DNA of 64,000 nt from Brevibacterium moorei (GCF_024580735.1 NZ_JANIJX010000016.1:1-64000), one strand, 5' to 3'; positions 50,362-60,415 are shown, counted from the stretch's first letter. Translations and numbers: made by a program. Notes: generated by a model from the sequence alone, not told the origin.

Positions 50362-53190
50362 ATGCGTAGTCCCACAGCGCACCGGGAAGCAGCACTCGAT
50401 GATGCCCTGTCCGCAGCGAATGCGGGCAGGGCACATCTGTTCGTCGTCGACGGTCCGTCCGGAATGGGCAAGACCGTGACCCTGGGGCGGCTGGTGGAGA
50501 AGGCCCGCGCCCACGACACCTGGCGGGTCCACCGCACCATCGCCGCCCACGACGAACAGTCCATCCCCTTCGCCTACATCGAACGACTGCTCAGCAGCCT
50601 GGGCCAGGCTGATGCGATCTTCGACGCCGAGGACCTGCCCCAGCCGGTGGCCGTGGCCAGGCACTGCCTGCGCGCCCTGCAGGCCAAGGTCGACACCGGC
50701 GCCCGACTGCTGGTGATCGACGACGCCCAATGGCTCGACGCGGAATCCGAACGGGTGCTGCGCTACGCCCTGCCCCGGATGATGCGCCCCGGCGTGCTGG
50801 TGGCCATCGGCATCCGCACACCCCACGCCGATTCCAGCCTGGGCTCCTTCCTGCTGGCCACCGCATCCGGCGGAACGGGCCGGGTGCTGCACGTCGAACC
50901 GCTGACCCCCGACGAGGTCCAGGCCCTGGCACTGGACCGCTTCGCCGTGCGCATCGCCCGCCGCAACGCCGCGGACCTGTGCCGGGCCGCCGGCGGATCC
51001 TTCCTGGGCATCGACGGACTGTTCTCCCGCCTGACCCCCGACGAGGTCTCCCGCCTGCACCTGGTGTGGGACCTGCCGATCCGCCGGACCCTGGACGCCA
51101 GGAACCCCCTCACCTCCGAATACCGGGCGGCCGACTCAGCCGCGCGGCTGATCGGCGAACTGGTCTGCCTGGCCGGCGCCGAGGTCCCCGCCGAGCGGCT
51201 GCGCCAGGCCGCCATGCGCGCCGCCACCGACCCCGGGATCGACACCGAGGACGGCAAGCCGGACACGGAACCGGCCGACTGGGTCACCGCAGCGCTCGAG
51301 CGGGCCCTGGCGGCGGGGATCATCGTCGAGGCCGGGTTCGGCGCCACCCTGGCGCCGCGCCACGCCCTGGTCGCGGACGCGGTGCGGCAGGCCGTGCCAC
51401 GGGAGCGCGCCGCCGCCGTGCACCGCGCTCTGGCCCAGGTGAGCGACGGCCACGCCGCCGTTGTGCACCGCCTGCGCGGGGCCTCGGCCTGGGACGAGGA
51501 ACTGGGCCGCGATGTCGAATACTGCACGACGGCGGCGCTGGAACGCGGCCGGCCGGAGTCCGCCATCGAGGTGCTGCGCCTGGCCCTGGACCTGGCCGAC
51601 GATCCCGTCAGGCGCGGTGTCCTCATCACCCGCCTGGCGCTCATCCACACCAAGGCGAAGAGCTGCTATGCGTGCCTGGACCTGCTGGGCGAACTCGAAG
51701 CTCTGCCGCAGTCCATTCTGCGGGAATTCCTCGTTCTCATGCTGCGCGCCTACCTGGTCGATCAGGAGTTTCCGCAGCAGCGGGCGCTGGCGGTCCTGCA
51801 GGCGCCGACCGAGGACCCCGACGAGCGCACGATCCAGTCGTTCATGGCCTTCCTGCTGGCGATGATGACCCTGCGCTCGCCCGACGGGCCGAACATCCTG
51901 CTGCCCATGGTGCCGCTGGTCAGGGGCATCTTCGAGAGGGCTCCCAGCGACCCCGCGCAGGTGGCGGATCCGCTGCTGCACTGGATGGTCACCCCGCGGG
52001 AGTTCTCCGCCGTGGTCGACTGCTATACGATCGTCGCCGTCTATCGAGCCAATGACGTGCCCGGCATTATGGCCGCGCTCCCGCGGCTGCTGGAGCTGAC
52101 CGCCGCACTGCCGGACACGCCCCTGAAGACGGACTGCCTGGTGCCCCTGGCCTCGGCGCAGTTGTTCAGCGATCAGGTGGTTCAGGCGCGGGATCTGATG
52201 GAGCAGGCGCTGACCCTGATGGACACGGTGGGCCTGCCCTGGGGCGCGGGCGCGCCCTATCTGCTCTACGTCGACGCGCAGATCCTGCTGGGGGAGTACG
52301 GTGCTGCGCTGGACCGCTTGGAGACCTTCATGAATGTCTTCGAGGTCCTGTTGGACATCGAGACGAGGCTGACCGCAGCGGCGCTGCGCGCCCTGCACGC
52401 GAGCATCACCGGCTCCGGCGAGGCCGCCGGCTTCCTGCGCGGGACCGAGCGCTTGGTGGAGATGGACTGGCAGTCCTTCGGCCACGACACGCCCATCATC
52501 GCCGCTTGTGAGGCGGCCAGAGTGGCAGGCGACCCCGAGGCCGCGCTGGCCGCGACCGCGGATCCGGCCCTGCTCACCTCGCACAACTCCCGGCGCGGCT
52601 ATCTGGGCTACCGCGCCCATGCGCTGCTTGACCTGGGGCGCGTGGCCGAGGCCGCCGAACTGATCGGGCGGCTGTCCGGGCTGCGCGGCTCGGGCTGGTT
52701 CGAGTACTGGGGCACCCTGGACTGGCTGCAGGCCAGGCTGGCACAGGCCAGGGGTCTTGAATCGGACGCCGCTGCCGCCTATGCGCGCGCCCTGGAGGTG
52801 CGGACCTATCCGCTGCCGCGGGCACTGACCCTGGCGGACCAGGCGGAGTTCCTGGCGGGTCTGGGTGACTACAAGCGGGCCGAGGACGCGGTCTTGGAGT
52901 CGCTGAGCGAACTGGACCGAATCGGGGCCTATGGCTATATCGACAGGGTGGGCGAACTGCGCAGGAGGATCACGGCGCAGTCCGGGGATGTGGCTCAGCT
53001 GCAGCTGAGCCTGCTGACCGAGCGGGAACGCCAGGTGGCCAAGTTGATCGCCGCCGGGATGGGCAACCCGGCGATCGCCCGGGAGCTCTTCGTCTCCCAG
53101 GCGACCGTGCGCTTCCATGTGTCGAATATCCTGCGCAAGCTGCAGGTCGAATCCCGGGCCCAGGTATCCGCCGCTTTGGCGAAGGCCTGA
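50362..53190 (+). CDS. LuxR-family LAL-type ATPase regulator
   Basis: This 942-residue protein has a Walker A motif (GPSGMGKT) near residue 30 and Walker B-like LLVIDDAQWLD around 118 in an AAA/STAND ATPase domain. A long helical TPR/MalT-like middle follows. The LuxR helix-turn-helix sits at the extreme C-terminus (LLTERERQVAKLIAAGMG…VSNILRKLQVESRAQVSAAL). AAAGGA lies six bases before the ATG. LAL regulators respond to small ligands or ATP state. It is placed right after betA and may control betaine synthesis or an adjacent surface protein gene; neither is shown. Confidence 0.9.
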   Translation: MRSPTAHREAALDDALSAANAGRAHLFVVDGPSGMGKTVTLGRLVEKARAHDTWRVHRTIAAHDEQSIPFAYIERLLSSLGQADAIFDAEDLPQPVAVARHCLRALQAKVDTGARLLVIDDAQWLDAESERVLRYALPRMMRPGVLVAIGIRTPHADSSLGSFLLATASGGTGRVLHVEPLTPDEVQALALDRFAVRIARRNAADLCRAAGGSFLGIDGLFSRLTPDEVSRLHLVWDLPIRRTLDARNPLTSEYRAADSAARLIGELVCLAGAEVPAERLRQAAMRAATDPGIDTEDGKPDTEPADWVTAALERALAAGIIVEAGFGATLAPRHALVADAVRQAVPRERAAAVHRALAQVSDGHAAVVHRLRGASAWDEELGRDVEYCTTAALERGRPESAIEVLRLALDLADDPVRRGVLITRLALIHTKAKSCYACLDLLGELEALPQSILREFLVLMLRAYLVDQEFPQQRALAVLQAPTEDPDERTIQSFMAFLLAMMTLRSPDGPNILLPMVPLVRGIFERAPSDPAQVADPLLHWMVTPREFSAVVDCYTIVAVYRANDVPGIMAALPRLLELTAALPDTPLKTDCLVPLASAQLFSDQVVQARDLMEQALTLMDTVGLPWGAGAPYLLYVDAQILLGEYGAALDRLETFMNVFEVLLDIETRLTAAALRALHASITGSGEAAGFLRGTERLVEMDWQSFGHDTPIIAACEAARVAGDPEAALAATADPALLTSHNSRRGYLGYRAHALLDLGRVAEAAELIGRLSGLRGSGWFEYWGTLDWLQARLAQARGLESDAAAAYARALEVRTYPLPRALTLADQAEFLAGLGDYKRAEDAVLESLSELDRIGAYGYIDRVGELRRRITAQSGDVAQLQLSLLTERERQVAKLIAAGMGNPAIARELFVSQATVRFHVSNILRKLQVESRAQVSAALAKA

Positions 53191-53250
53191 GCCCGGGATT
53201 CCGGGCCTGTGCCGGTCCCACCCGGCTGGGCCGGTCGGCACCGGATGCGG

Positions 53251-55764
53251 TCAGCGCCGGCGGCGCCTGTAGCTCACCGCGATGGTGATGCCGCCGATGG
53301 CCAGCAGGGTCAGCCCCGCAGTCAGTGCCAGGCCCGCTTCCAGACCGGTGCGCGGCAGGCGATCGCCCTGGCGTTCCGGGGTGTCCGGCTGCTTCGGCTG
53401 TTCGGGCTGTTCCGGGGCCTCGGGTCCACGTGGGGCTTCAGGGCCCGCCGGGGGTGCCGCGGGTGCACTGGGCGAGTCCTCGGGGGTCGGGACGATGCTG
53501 GGAAGGACCTCCTCCTCGGGGGTCTCGCTCGGCTTCGGCGTCTCACTCGGAGTGTCGGCAGGCGTTTCCGACGGTTCCGGCGATGGGGTCTCCGAGGGAG
53601 TCTCACTGGGCGCCTCGCTGGGTTCTGGCGTGTCCTCCGGGGTCGGTGATTCCGAGGGCGTCTCGCTGGGCTCCGGGCGGGGCGTTTCGCTCGGGGTCTC
53701 CGAGGGCTCCGGCGTCGGAGTCTCGGACGGCGTCTCAGAGGGAGTCTCGGAAGGCTCCGGAGAAGGAGTCTCCGAGGGTGTCTCGCTGGGTTCCGGGCTG
53801 GGCGTTTCGCTCGGCGTTTCAGATGGCTCTGGCGTCGGCGTCTCGGAGGGTTCCGGTGTCGGCGTTTCGCTCGGGGTCTCCGAGGGTTCCGGAGTGGGCG
53901 GTGGGGAGACGGTGACCGTCTGCCTGGCCGATGCCAGGTCCTCGTGCTTGGCCAGCTCCTTCTCCTTCGGCTCATCGGTCTCGGAGGAGAACCGGCGCAT
54001 CCGCGTTTCCCCGGCCGGGACCTCGTCCGCGGATTCGGGCAGCAGGAACAGGCGCTCGAAGACGACCAGGGTGCGTCCGGCGTGCTCGGCCGGGATGTCG
54101 AAGTCCATGTGGGCCACGCCGGAGGACTCCTCCGGGGTGAAGTCGGCCATTCCGGTGATGCCGGTGGATTCGCCGGTCTCCTGGTCCATTACGGTCCCGC
54201 GCAGGCGGTAGGTGTCGCCCGGGCGCAGACCGGAGTAGGACACGTAGTCGCGCAGCACACCGCCGGTGGCCGGCAGCTGCTTGCCCAACGTGTCGCGGTC
54301 CGGATCGGAGTCGGGGTCGTGACCGGTGAAGTCGTAGGCGTCCGTGTCGATGGCGGGCCGGTAAACGGTCTGATCCGCGTCCTCGATGTCGGTGTGCACG
54401 GCGACCTCTTGATCGTCCTGGTACAGGCGCTCGAAGACGACCACGACCTCGCCGCGCAGCACGTCGGCTGGAACCTCGAAGGTCAGCTCGACGGAGCCGG
54501 ATGCCTCTTCGGGGGTGAAGGTCTTCTCCGCCGTGATGCCGGTGGGCTTGCCGTTCGCGGAGCCATCGCGGACCATCAACTCGCCCCTGACGGTGTATTC
54601 CGTGCCGGGGCGCAGGTTCTGGTAGGCGACGGTGTCGACGATCGTGGCGGGGCCGGTCTCCGGGAGGAAGGAATCCTCGTCGTCCCCATCGCGGGCCTCG
54701 GTGCCGATCTTGGGCACATCGGTCCAGTCGGCCAGAGCTGAGGCGGTGACCTCGGTCTGGTCGCTGCGGGCGATCATCAGGGTCTGGGCGCGCGGATCCG
54801 TGTTCGTCACCAGCATGCCCACCCGCTCCGGGCCGGTCAGCGAGGCGGTGATCGTCGCGGAGCCGGCACCCGCCGAGGCGGGTACGTCGAGGTAGAAATC
54901 GGTGCCGGCGGGCACTGCCGTGGCGTCGATCGCCTTGCCCTCGGCATCGACCAGCGGGTAGTCGGGATCGGCGGTGACCGCGACGGTGGGAGCGGAGGCG
55001 GTGAAGCGGAACGGGCCGACCCTGCTGCCCGCGACTCCTGCGGCGTCCGGGCCACTGGCGGTCAGCTGCGGGGCGTCGGATTCGGTTTCGCGCGTGTTCG
55101 CATCGCCGGTCAGATAGGCGATGAGGTCGCCCACCTGTTTCGTCGCGGCGTTCGGAGCATTGCTGGTCAAGCCGCGGTAGACGAAGTCATCGGTCAGCTT
55201 CCAGATGGCGGCCTGGGTCCCGGCGATCGCCGCCTTCTCCGACAGCCCGGAAATGCCGGAGGTCTGCCGCAGAGCGTCCAGGCTCATCTGCGGGTAGGAG
55301 TGGGAGACGATCCAGGCGACTTTCTCTCTGACCTCCAGGCTCTCGGCGAAGTTGTTCTCGCCCGGGAAGCTGTTCCAGTCGCCCACGTTCATGCCGATGT
55401 CGTACTGGGCGTTGACGGTGAATTCCACACAGTAGGCCAGCTGGTCGGCTTTATCGCCGGCTTCCGTGTACAGCGGGAACAGGGTGGTGCGAACGGAGCT
55501 GGAAGCCGTTTTCACGGAGTAGCCGTTAACGGCCTCGGCCACCTTGCCCATTTTGGGATAGCCATCGGGGAAGGTGAAGGCCTGGGCCGGTCCCGTGAAC
55601 AGGGCGGGTGCCAGGGCCAGTAGGCCGGCTACCAGCAGTGCCAGGATGGAACGCAGGGTGCGGCGCGCGGTGGTGCGGAACGCGCCGGAGGTACGGTGTG
55701 ACGATGAGTTCTTCGATGAGTTGCGGGGTGGGGGCGCTGCGGTGCGCGGGTCGTTTCGGGTCAT
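53251..55764 (-). CDS. LPxTG-anchored surface adhesin with thioester and VaFE domains
   Basis: This 837-residue protein has a signal peptide (about 31-61), then a thioester domain (TED). Its Cys112 (AYCVEF) and Gln184 (TQAAIW) are expected to form the internal thioester that captures host or environmental surfaces. Two VaFE (T-Q ester) repeats follow at about 350-470 and 472-620, each with VVFERL. Then comes a Pro/Ser/Glu/Thr-rich stalk (SETP/PEPSE repeats, about 622-780), the sortase signal LPRTG, a membrane helix and an RRRRR tail. The second VaFE repeat has DYV where the first has DTV, so its ester bond may be missing. No sortase or pilin gene is nearby. Confidence 0.88.
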   Translation of the reverse strand: MTRNDPRTAAPPPRNSSKNSSSHRTSGAFRTTARRTLRSILALLVAGLLALAPALFTGPAQAFTFPDGYPKMGKVAEAVNGYSVKTASSSVRTTLFPLYTEAGDKADQLAYCVEFTVNAQYDIGMNVGDWNSFPGENNFAESLEVREKVAWIVSHSYPQMSLDALRQTSGISGLSEKAAIAGTQAAIWKLTDDFVYRGLTSNAPNAATKQVGDLIAYLTGDANTRETESDAPQLTASGPDAAGVAGSRVGPFRFTASAPTVAVTADPDYPLVDAEGKAIDATAVPAGTDFYLDVPASAGAGSATITASLTGPERVGMLVTNTDPRAQTLMIARSDQTEVTASALADWTDVPKIGTEARDGDDEDSFLPETGPATIVDTVAYQNLRPGTEYTVRGELMVRDGSANGKPTGITAEKTFTPEEASGSVELTFEVPADVLRGEVVVVFERLYQDDQEVAVHTDIEDADQTVYRPAIDTDAYDFTGHDPDSDPDRDTLGKQLPATGGVLRDYVSYSGLRPGDTYRLRGTVMDQETGESTGITGMADFTPEESSGVAHMDFDIPAEHAGRTLVVFERLFLLPESADEVPAGETRMRRFSSETDEPKEKELAKHEDLASARQTVTVSPPPTPEPSETPSETPTPEPSETPTPEPSETPSETPSPEPSETPSETPSPEPSETPSETPSETPTPEPSETPSETPRPEPSETPSESPTPEDTPEPSEAPSETPSETPSPEPSETPADTPSETPKPSETPEEEVLPSIVPTPEDSPSAPAAPPAGPEAPRGPEAPEQPEQPKQPDTPERQGDRLPRTGLEAGLALTAGLTLLAIGGITIAVSYRRRRR
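53430..53900. repeat. SETP/PEPSE coding repeats of the adhesin stalk
   Basis: Imperfect short repeats of 9-12 bp (CTCxGAGGG/GTCTCx-type words on the plus strand) encode the repeated PSETP and PEPSE units. Such tracts change length readily by slippage or recombination, so stalk length may vary between strains. Confidence 0.75.
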
Positions 55765-55952
55765 GTTTCGACGCTATTGAGAACCGCACGCGGGCACACT
55801 AGCCCACAGGACGGTTCGGGCGTTGGGATTGTGTGGGCGAAGCGTTGGGATGAGAGCGGGGCGGTACAAGGGTGCGCGCGGGGTCGTGCAAGGCCGGGCA
55901 AGAGTTCGCGCTGGGCCGCGCAAGGGGGCCACTCCGCCCTTAGACTGTTTGC

Positions 55953-56915
55953 ATGACTGAGAAATACACTCTGATTCCGAATACCGACCTGTCCGTGAGC
56001 ACCATCAACCTGGGCGGCAACGTCTTCGGCTGGACCTCTGACGAACCGACCTCCTTCGACGTGCTCGACGGCTTCGTGGCGGGCGGCGGCACCTTCATCG
56101 ATTCCTCCGCGTCCTACACCGGTCCGGTGGGTGGCCTGTCGGAGACCATCATCGGCAATTGGACGGCGGCCCGCGGCAACCGTGACAAGGTCGTCATCGC
56201 CACCAAGGTGGGCGCCCAGCCGGGCCGGAAGAACCTGGAGCCTGCGAACATCGCGGCCACCGTGGACGAATCCCTGACCCGCCTGCAGACCGACTACATC
56301 GACCTGTACTACGCGCACTTCGACGACGACTACACCCCGATCGAGGACATCGCCGCGGCCTTCGACGCCACCGTCAAGTCCGGCAAGGTCCGCTACATCG
56401 CCATGTCGAACCTGAGCCCGGCTCGTCAGCGCGACTGGATGCTCACCGCCAAGCGCGAGGGCCTGGCCGCCCCCGTGGCGATCCAGCCGCAGTACTCGCT
56501 GGTCTACCGGCACGAATACGAGGGCCCGGCGGAGACCCCGAAGGCCGGCTACCGCAGCGTGGCCGAAGAGTTCGACCTGGCCGTGTTCTCCTACTGGTCC
56601 CTGGCCGCCGGTCTGCTGACCGGCAAGTACTCCACCGCCGCGGACTTCGAGAACGCCCCCCGCGCGCACTCGCTGAAGAAGTACGGCACCCCCGAGGGCC
56701 TCAAGCTGGTCGGCACCCTGCGCGAGGTCGCGGACGGCCTGGGCGCCCAGCCGGCCTCCGTGGCCATCGCCTGGCTGCTGGCCAAGGGGATCACGGCGCC
56801 GATCGCCTCGGCCCGCACACCCGAACAGCTGCCCGCGCTGTTCGCCGCGCAGGACCTCGACCTGCCGGCCGAGGCCGTCGCTCGCCTCGACGAGGCCTCG
56901 CAGCCGTTCGCCTGA
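55953..56915 (+). CDS. Aldo/keto reductase
   Basis: This 320-residue (alpha/beta)8 barrel protein has the N-terminal strand LSVSTINLGGNVFGW. The Asp/Tyr region reads FIDSSASYTG instead of the usual DTADxYG. The catalytic Lys is in KVVIATKVG and the His in LYYAHFDDD; the cofactor loop is SNLSPARQ. Family proteins reduce carbonyls with NADPH. The Asp position is kept while the neighbouring Thr-Ala is replaced, so activity is plausible. It ends 14 nt before a strong hairpin. Confidence 0.85.
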   Translation: MTEKYTLIPNTDLSVSTINLGGNVFGWTSDEPTSFDVLDGFVAGGGTFIDSSASYTGPVGGLSETIIGNWTAARGNRDKVVIATKVGAQPGRKNLEPANIAATVDESLTRLQTDYIDLYYAHFDDDYTPIEDIAAAFDATVKSGKVRYIAMSNLSPARQRDWMLTAKREGLAAPVAIQPQYSLVYRHEYEGPAETPKAGYRSVAEEFDLAVFSYWSLAAGLLTGKYSTAADFENAPRAHSLKKYGTPEGLKLVGTLREVADGLGAQPASVAIAWLLAKGITAPIASARTPEQLPALFAAQDLDLPAEAVARLDEASQPFA

Positions 56916-56928
56916 GGGGTATTCGCTA

Positions 56929-56958
56929 GGTGTCCTGCACGACGGAGTGCAGGACACC
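56929..56958 (+). terminator. Hairpin after the aldo/keto reductase gene
   Basis: A 12-bp perfect stem (56929-56940 with 56947-56958) and 6-nt loop begin 14 nt after the stop codon. There is no T-run, so it is a terminator of the tail-less type frequent in high-GC bacteria. Confidence 0.7.
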
Positions 56959-57088
56959 GCGCGAATGTCTTCCGGGCCGGTTCGGTGGCAGCCGATGCGC
57001 GTCGCGTCGCGCAGCGCGAGCACGGCCCTGCGTCGCTGCGAGTCGGGATGTGTGGGGACGGCCAGGGTGACTCTCTAGGATTGAGTGC

Positions 57089-59392
57089 GTGGCTGAAGAA
57101 ATCCCCGCACCCGTGACCGAGTCCGTCCATCCCTCCTCCGGAGTTCCACTGGAAACCGCGGTCGGCCCCCACTCCGTGGCGATCGTGGGCGCGGGCCCGC
57201 GTGGGACCTCGGTCCTGGAACGGTTGAGCGCCTACGCCTCCACGGTTCCCCACCGCACACTGCACGTCCACGTCTGCGACGATGCCGAGGCCGGACCCGG
57301 CGAGATCTGGGACCCCGAGCAGCCGCGCGAACTGCTGCTCAACGCCACGGCCCGCCAACTCACCCTGTTCACTGATGAGACGATCGGCGCCGCGCGCGTG
57401 CGCAACGGGCCCGACCTCTACGAGTGGACTCAGTTGGTCGCGCAGCGCGCGGGGCTGGGTGGGGGCGCGAGCGTTCCCGCAATCGCAGCCGAACTCTTCG
57501 CCGTTTGGACCGCGCCGGACTACGCCCCGGCAGCCGACATCCTCGCCCTGTGCGCGGCGACCCGGGAGGACACCTTCCTGCCGCGCGCCGTCTACGGTGA
57601 ATACCTGCGCTGGTACTTCGCCGGAGTCGTGCGCACTGCGCCTGAGAACATGCGCGTGAGCGTGCACCACGCCAGGGTTGTGGGATTGCGCCCGGTGTCG
57701 GGGCCACGCGCGGATGCGGATTCTTGCGCGGAGGAGTCCCGCGCAAAGGCGGGGGAAGCCGGCTGGGAAGTGGAATTCGCGGGCTCGCCGGAGGTTGCAG
57801 GTCCGCCGGACTCTGTGGGCTCGCAGGAGGCCGAGGGCCTGCAAGGCTCTGCTGGACGAACGCAGCGGGCTGCAGCGGCTCCTTCCCTGCACGTGAACGA
57901 GGTGGTCCTGGCCCTGGGCTGGGTGTCCAACGATCCGGGCCCCGCCCGTCCGGACGATCCCCGGATCGCCTGGCTGCCGCCGGGCCATGTGCTGCGCCAC
58001 GACCTGGAGGCGATTCCTGACCGGGCGCGCGTGGTGGTGCGCGGCCTGGGCCTGACCGCGATGGACATCATCGCCCGCCTGACCGAGGGCCGCGGGGGCG
58101 TCTACACGGCCGCCTCCGCAGGTTCCGGTGGCTCCGAAGACTCGGTGCACCTGCCGCGCGGACCCCTGGTCTACCGGGCCTCGGGCCGCGAACCCATCGT
58201 GCTGCTGGCCTCGAACTCGGGCAACCCCTACCGCTGCAAACCCGCCGACTACGGCCCCGAGGCCGCCGACCACACCCTGCTGCACGCCGCCATCGCCCGC
58301 GCGGGGGCCCGGCGCGCGGCCACCGGCGAGCCCGTCGACTTCGCCGCCGAGCTGTACCCCGCGGTGCTCGCCGATGCCGCCATCGCCTACTACCGTGCCC
58401 GTGTCCGGCTCGACGGCGCTCCGGTGGCCGCGACCGCGGAACTGTGCGCGGCCATCGCCGCCGGCGGAGACCTCGGCGCGGTGGATCCCGGCGCCGTGGA
58501 CGAGGAACTGTTGGCCGCCGCCTGCCCTGACCCCGCAGAGCGCTTCGACCCGGTGCGGCTGCGCCCCCGGGTGCCCAACCCACTGCCGGTCGGGCAGGAC
58601 TACACGGCCTGGCTGCGCGACTTCTTCACCGCCGACGCCGCCCGCGCCGAGGCCGGACCCGCCGTGGCATTCAACGCCGCCATCGGCTCGGTGTCCGCCG
58701 CGCGCGGCCCGCTTGCGGCCTTCACCCGCGGCCGCGTGCTCACAGAGGAATCCTTCCGCACCTCCTACCAGCCCTTCCGCACCCTGGGAGCCAGGCTGGG
58801 CGGCGGCCCGCCCCCGGAACGCTACCGGCAGCTGGCCGCCCTCATCGACGCCGAGGTCGTGGCGGGCCTGGGTGCCCGTCCCACCGTGCGAGCGCTGACC
58901 GACTCGGACGGGGCACTGAGGGGTTCGGACGAGACCCTGACGGGTTCGGACCAAGCGCCGGCAGCGCCGGGAGCCGCGTCCCACCCGAGCGGGGAGGCGC
59001 TCACGGGGTCGGTGTTCGTCTGCGAGTCCGCGCACAGTGCCACGCCGGTGGCTGCGGACGTGCTGATCGACGGCTGGCTGGCCAATCCGATGCTGGTCCA
59101 ATCGGCGGATCCGCTGGTGCGCGGACTATATGCGGCGGGCCTGGTCCGCTCATCGAGCTTGGAGTCGGCCAGCGGGGGCAGCATTCCGACGACCAGCATC
59201 GACATCACCGCAGACAACCGGGTGATCGGGCCGGCGGGCCGCGCGGTGCCGGGACTGTTCAGCCTGGGGCTGCCCAATGACGATGTCAGCGGACACAGCT
59301 TCGTCAGCCCGCATCCGCGCTCAGGAGCGAACTTCCTGGTCGAGACCGACCGGGTGGCCCGGACGATCGTGGGTGTGCCGGCGGGGGAGTGA
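57089..59392 (+). CDS. FAD/NAD(P)-binding protein (FAD_NAD_binding_9 type)
   Basis: This 767-residue protein has the N-terminal nucleotide motif VAIVGAGPRGTSVLERL (residue ~30), as in PF13454 proteins, and YLRWYFAGVV. A later second nucleotide-type motif is VVVRGLGLTAMDIIARL. The C-terminal region ends …SGHSFVSPHPRSGANFLVETDRVARTI. It has two low-complexity Gly/Ser/Ala inserts (about 215-265 and 610-645) that homologues usually lack or vary. The substrate is unknown; related proteins are found beside siderophore or flavin-linked oxidases. Overlaps the convergent EamA gene by 72 nt. Confidence 0.75.
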   Translation: MAEEIPAPVTESVHPSSGVPLETAVGPHSVAIVGAGPRGTSVLERLSAYASTVPHRTLHVHVCDDAEAGPGEIWDPEQPRELLLNATARQLTLFTDETIGAARVRNGPDLYEWTQLVAQRAGLGGGASVPAIAAELFAVWTAPDYAPAADILALCAATREDTFLPRAVYGEYLRWYFAGVVRTAPENMRVSVHHARVVGLRPVSGPRADADSCAEESRAKAGEAGWEVEFAGSPEVAGPPDSVGSQEAEGLQGSAGRTQRAAAAPSLHVNEVVLALGWVSNDPGPARPDDPRIAWLPPGHVLRHDLEAIPDRARVVVRGLGLTAMDIIARLTEGRGGVYTAASAGSGGSEDSVHLPRGPLVYRASGREPIVLLASNSGNPYRCKPADYGPEAADHTLLHAAIARAGARRAATGEPVDFAAELYPAVLADAAIAYYRARVRLDGAPVAATAELCAAIAAGGDLGAVDPGAVDEELLAAACPDPAERFDPVRLRPRVPNPLPVGQDYTAWLRDFFTADAARAEAGPAVAFNAAIGSVSAARGPLAAFTRGRVLTEESFRTSYQPFRTLGARLGGGPPPERYRQLAALIDAEVVAGLGARPTVRALTDSDGALRGSDETLTGSDQAPAAPGAASHPSGEALTGSVFVCESAHSATPVAADVLIDGWLANPMLVQSADPLVRGLYAAGLVRSSSLESASGGSIPTTSIDITADNRVIGPAGRAVPGLFSLGLPNDDVSGHSFVSPHPRSGANFLVETDRVARTIVGVPAGE

Positions 59393-60388
59393 GGCTGTGC
59401 GGCGGGCGGGCCAGGTGATGAGCACATTGCTCGCGACGATGAGCGCGATCCCCGTCCACTCGGCCGCGTGCAGGCCCTGGCCCAGGAGCACCCAGCCGGC
59501 CAGTGCCGCCCAGACGGGGTTCACGCTGGTGAGGACGCCGAAGGCGTTCGCCGGCATCCGCCGCAGGGCCAACAGGTCAACGGCGTAGACGATCGCCGAT
59601 GACCCGAGTCCACACGCCAGGGCCAGCAGGAGGGCGCGGTGGAAGGCCGGGTCGGCGAACTGTGCCGCGGCGCTGCCGCCCTGACCGTCGGAAGCATGCC
59701 GCGGCAGGTGGAATCCGAACCAGTAGAGGGCCACAGGGGCCCAGGCCAGCGCCGAGATGAGCGAGGCGACGGCGGGCCCCGTGAGCCCTGGCAGGCGTCG
59801 GCCCAGGGACCGGTTGAGCAGAATATAGGTGCCCCAGGCCGCGCCGGCCAACAGTGCCAGCGCGATTCCGAGCCAGTCGGTGGCCGGCCCCGGCCGGGTC
59901 AGGACGACCACCCCGACGGCTGCCAGCCCGGCGCCGGTCAGGTCCCGCCCGCGCCTGGACCCGCCGATTGCCACGGCCAAGGGGCCCAGGAACTCCAGGG
60001 TGACGGCCAGTCCCAGGCCGATGCGCTGCACGGACAGGTACAGCGCCAGGTTCATCACCGCGAACATTACCGCCAGCAGTGTGCACCGCAGCCAGTCCCC
60101 GGCGTGCAGGCGGGCCAGGCGGGGCCGGGCCAGGGGGAGCAGCACTGCGGCCGTGACGAACTGGCGGACCACGACGACCCCCGGCACTCCGATCACCGGG
60201 AACGCCTTGGCGCCCAGCGCTGCCCCGGTCTGGTTCGACAGGGAGCCGGCCAGGGCAAGGGCGATGCCCGAGGCGCGAGCACTCGCCGGAGTGGGCTCCA
60301 CGGCATGCGGGGCAGCGCTGCCGGGGATATCGTGTCCTCTTCTCATGGCATCCAGCATCGGTCCGGGCACAACATTCGTCCAGTGCAT
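59321..60388 (-). CDS. EamA-family (DMT) exporter, RhtA-like
   Basis: This 355-residue protein has ten membrane helices in two EamA halves. AGGA lies seven bases before ATG 60388. The sequence …QTGAALGAKAFPVIGVPGVVVVRQFVTA… is typical of RhtA-type threonine/homoserine exporters. Its C-terminus overlaps the convergent gene. The divergent LysR gene starts only 27 bp away, so the two likely share a control region. Function assignment beyond 'small-molecule exporter' is uncertain. Confidence 0.85.
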   Translation of the reverse strand: MHWTNVVPGPMLDAMRRGHDIPGSAAPHAVEPTPASARASGIALALAGSLSNQTGAALGAKAFPVIGVPGVVVVRQFVTAAVLLPLARPRLARLHAGDWLRCTLLAVMFAVMNLALYLSVQRIGLGLAVTLEFLGPLAVAIGGSRRGRDLTGAGLAAVGVVVLTRPGPATDWLGIALALLAGAAWGTYILLNRSLGRRLPGLTGPAVASLISALAWAPVALYWFGFHLPRHASDGQGGSAAAQFADPAFHRALLLALACGLGSSAIVYAVDLLALRRMPANAFGVLTSVNPVWAALAGWVLLGQGLHAAEWTGIALIVASNVLITWPARRTASLPRRHTHDRPGHPVGLDQEVRS

Positions 60389-60415
60389 ATTGTGTTCCTG
60401 CTATACGCTGTGGTT

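Noticed and set aside
58900..59020. GSD-type repeats in the FAD/NAD(P) protein as a regulatory repeat
   Set aside because: They are imperfect, in frame and in a low-complexity linker; likely neutral expansion.
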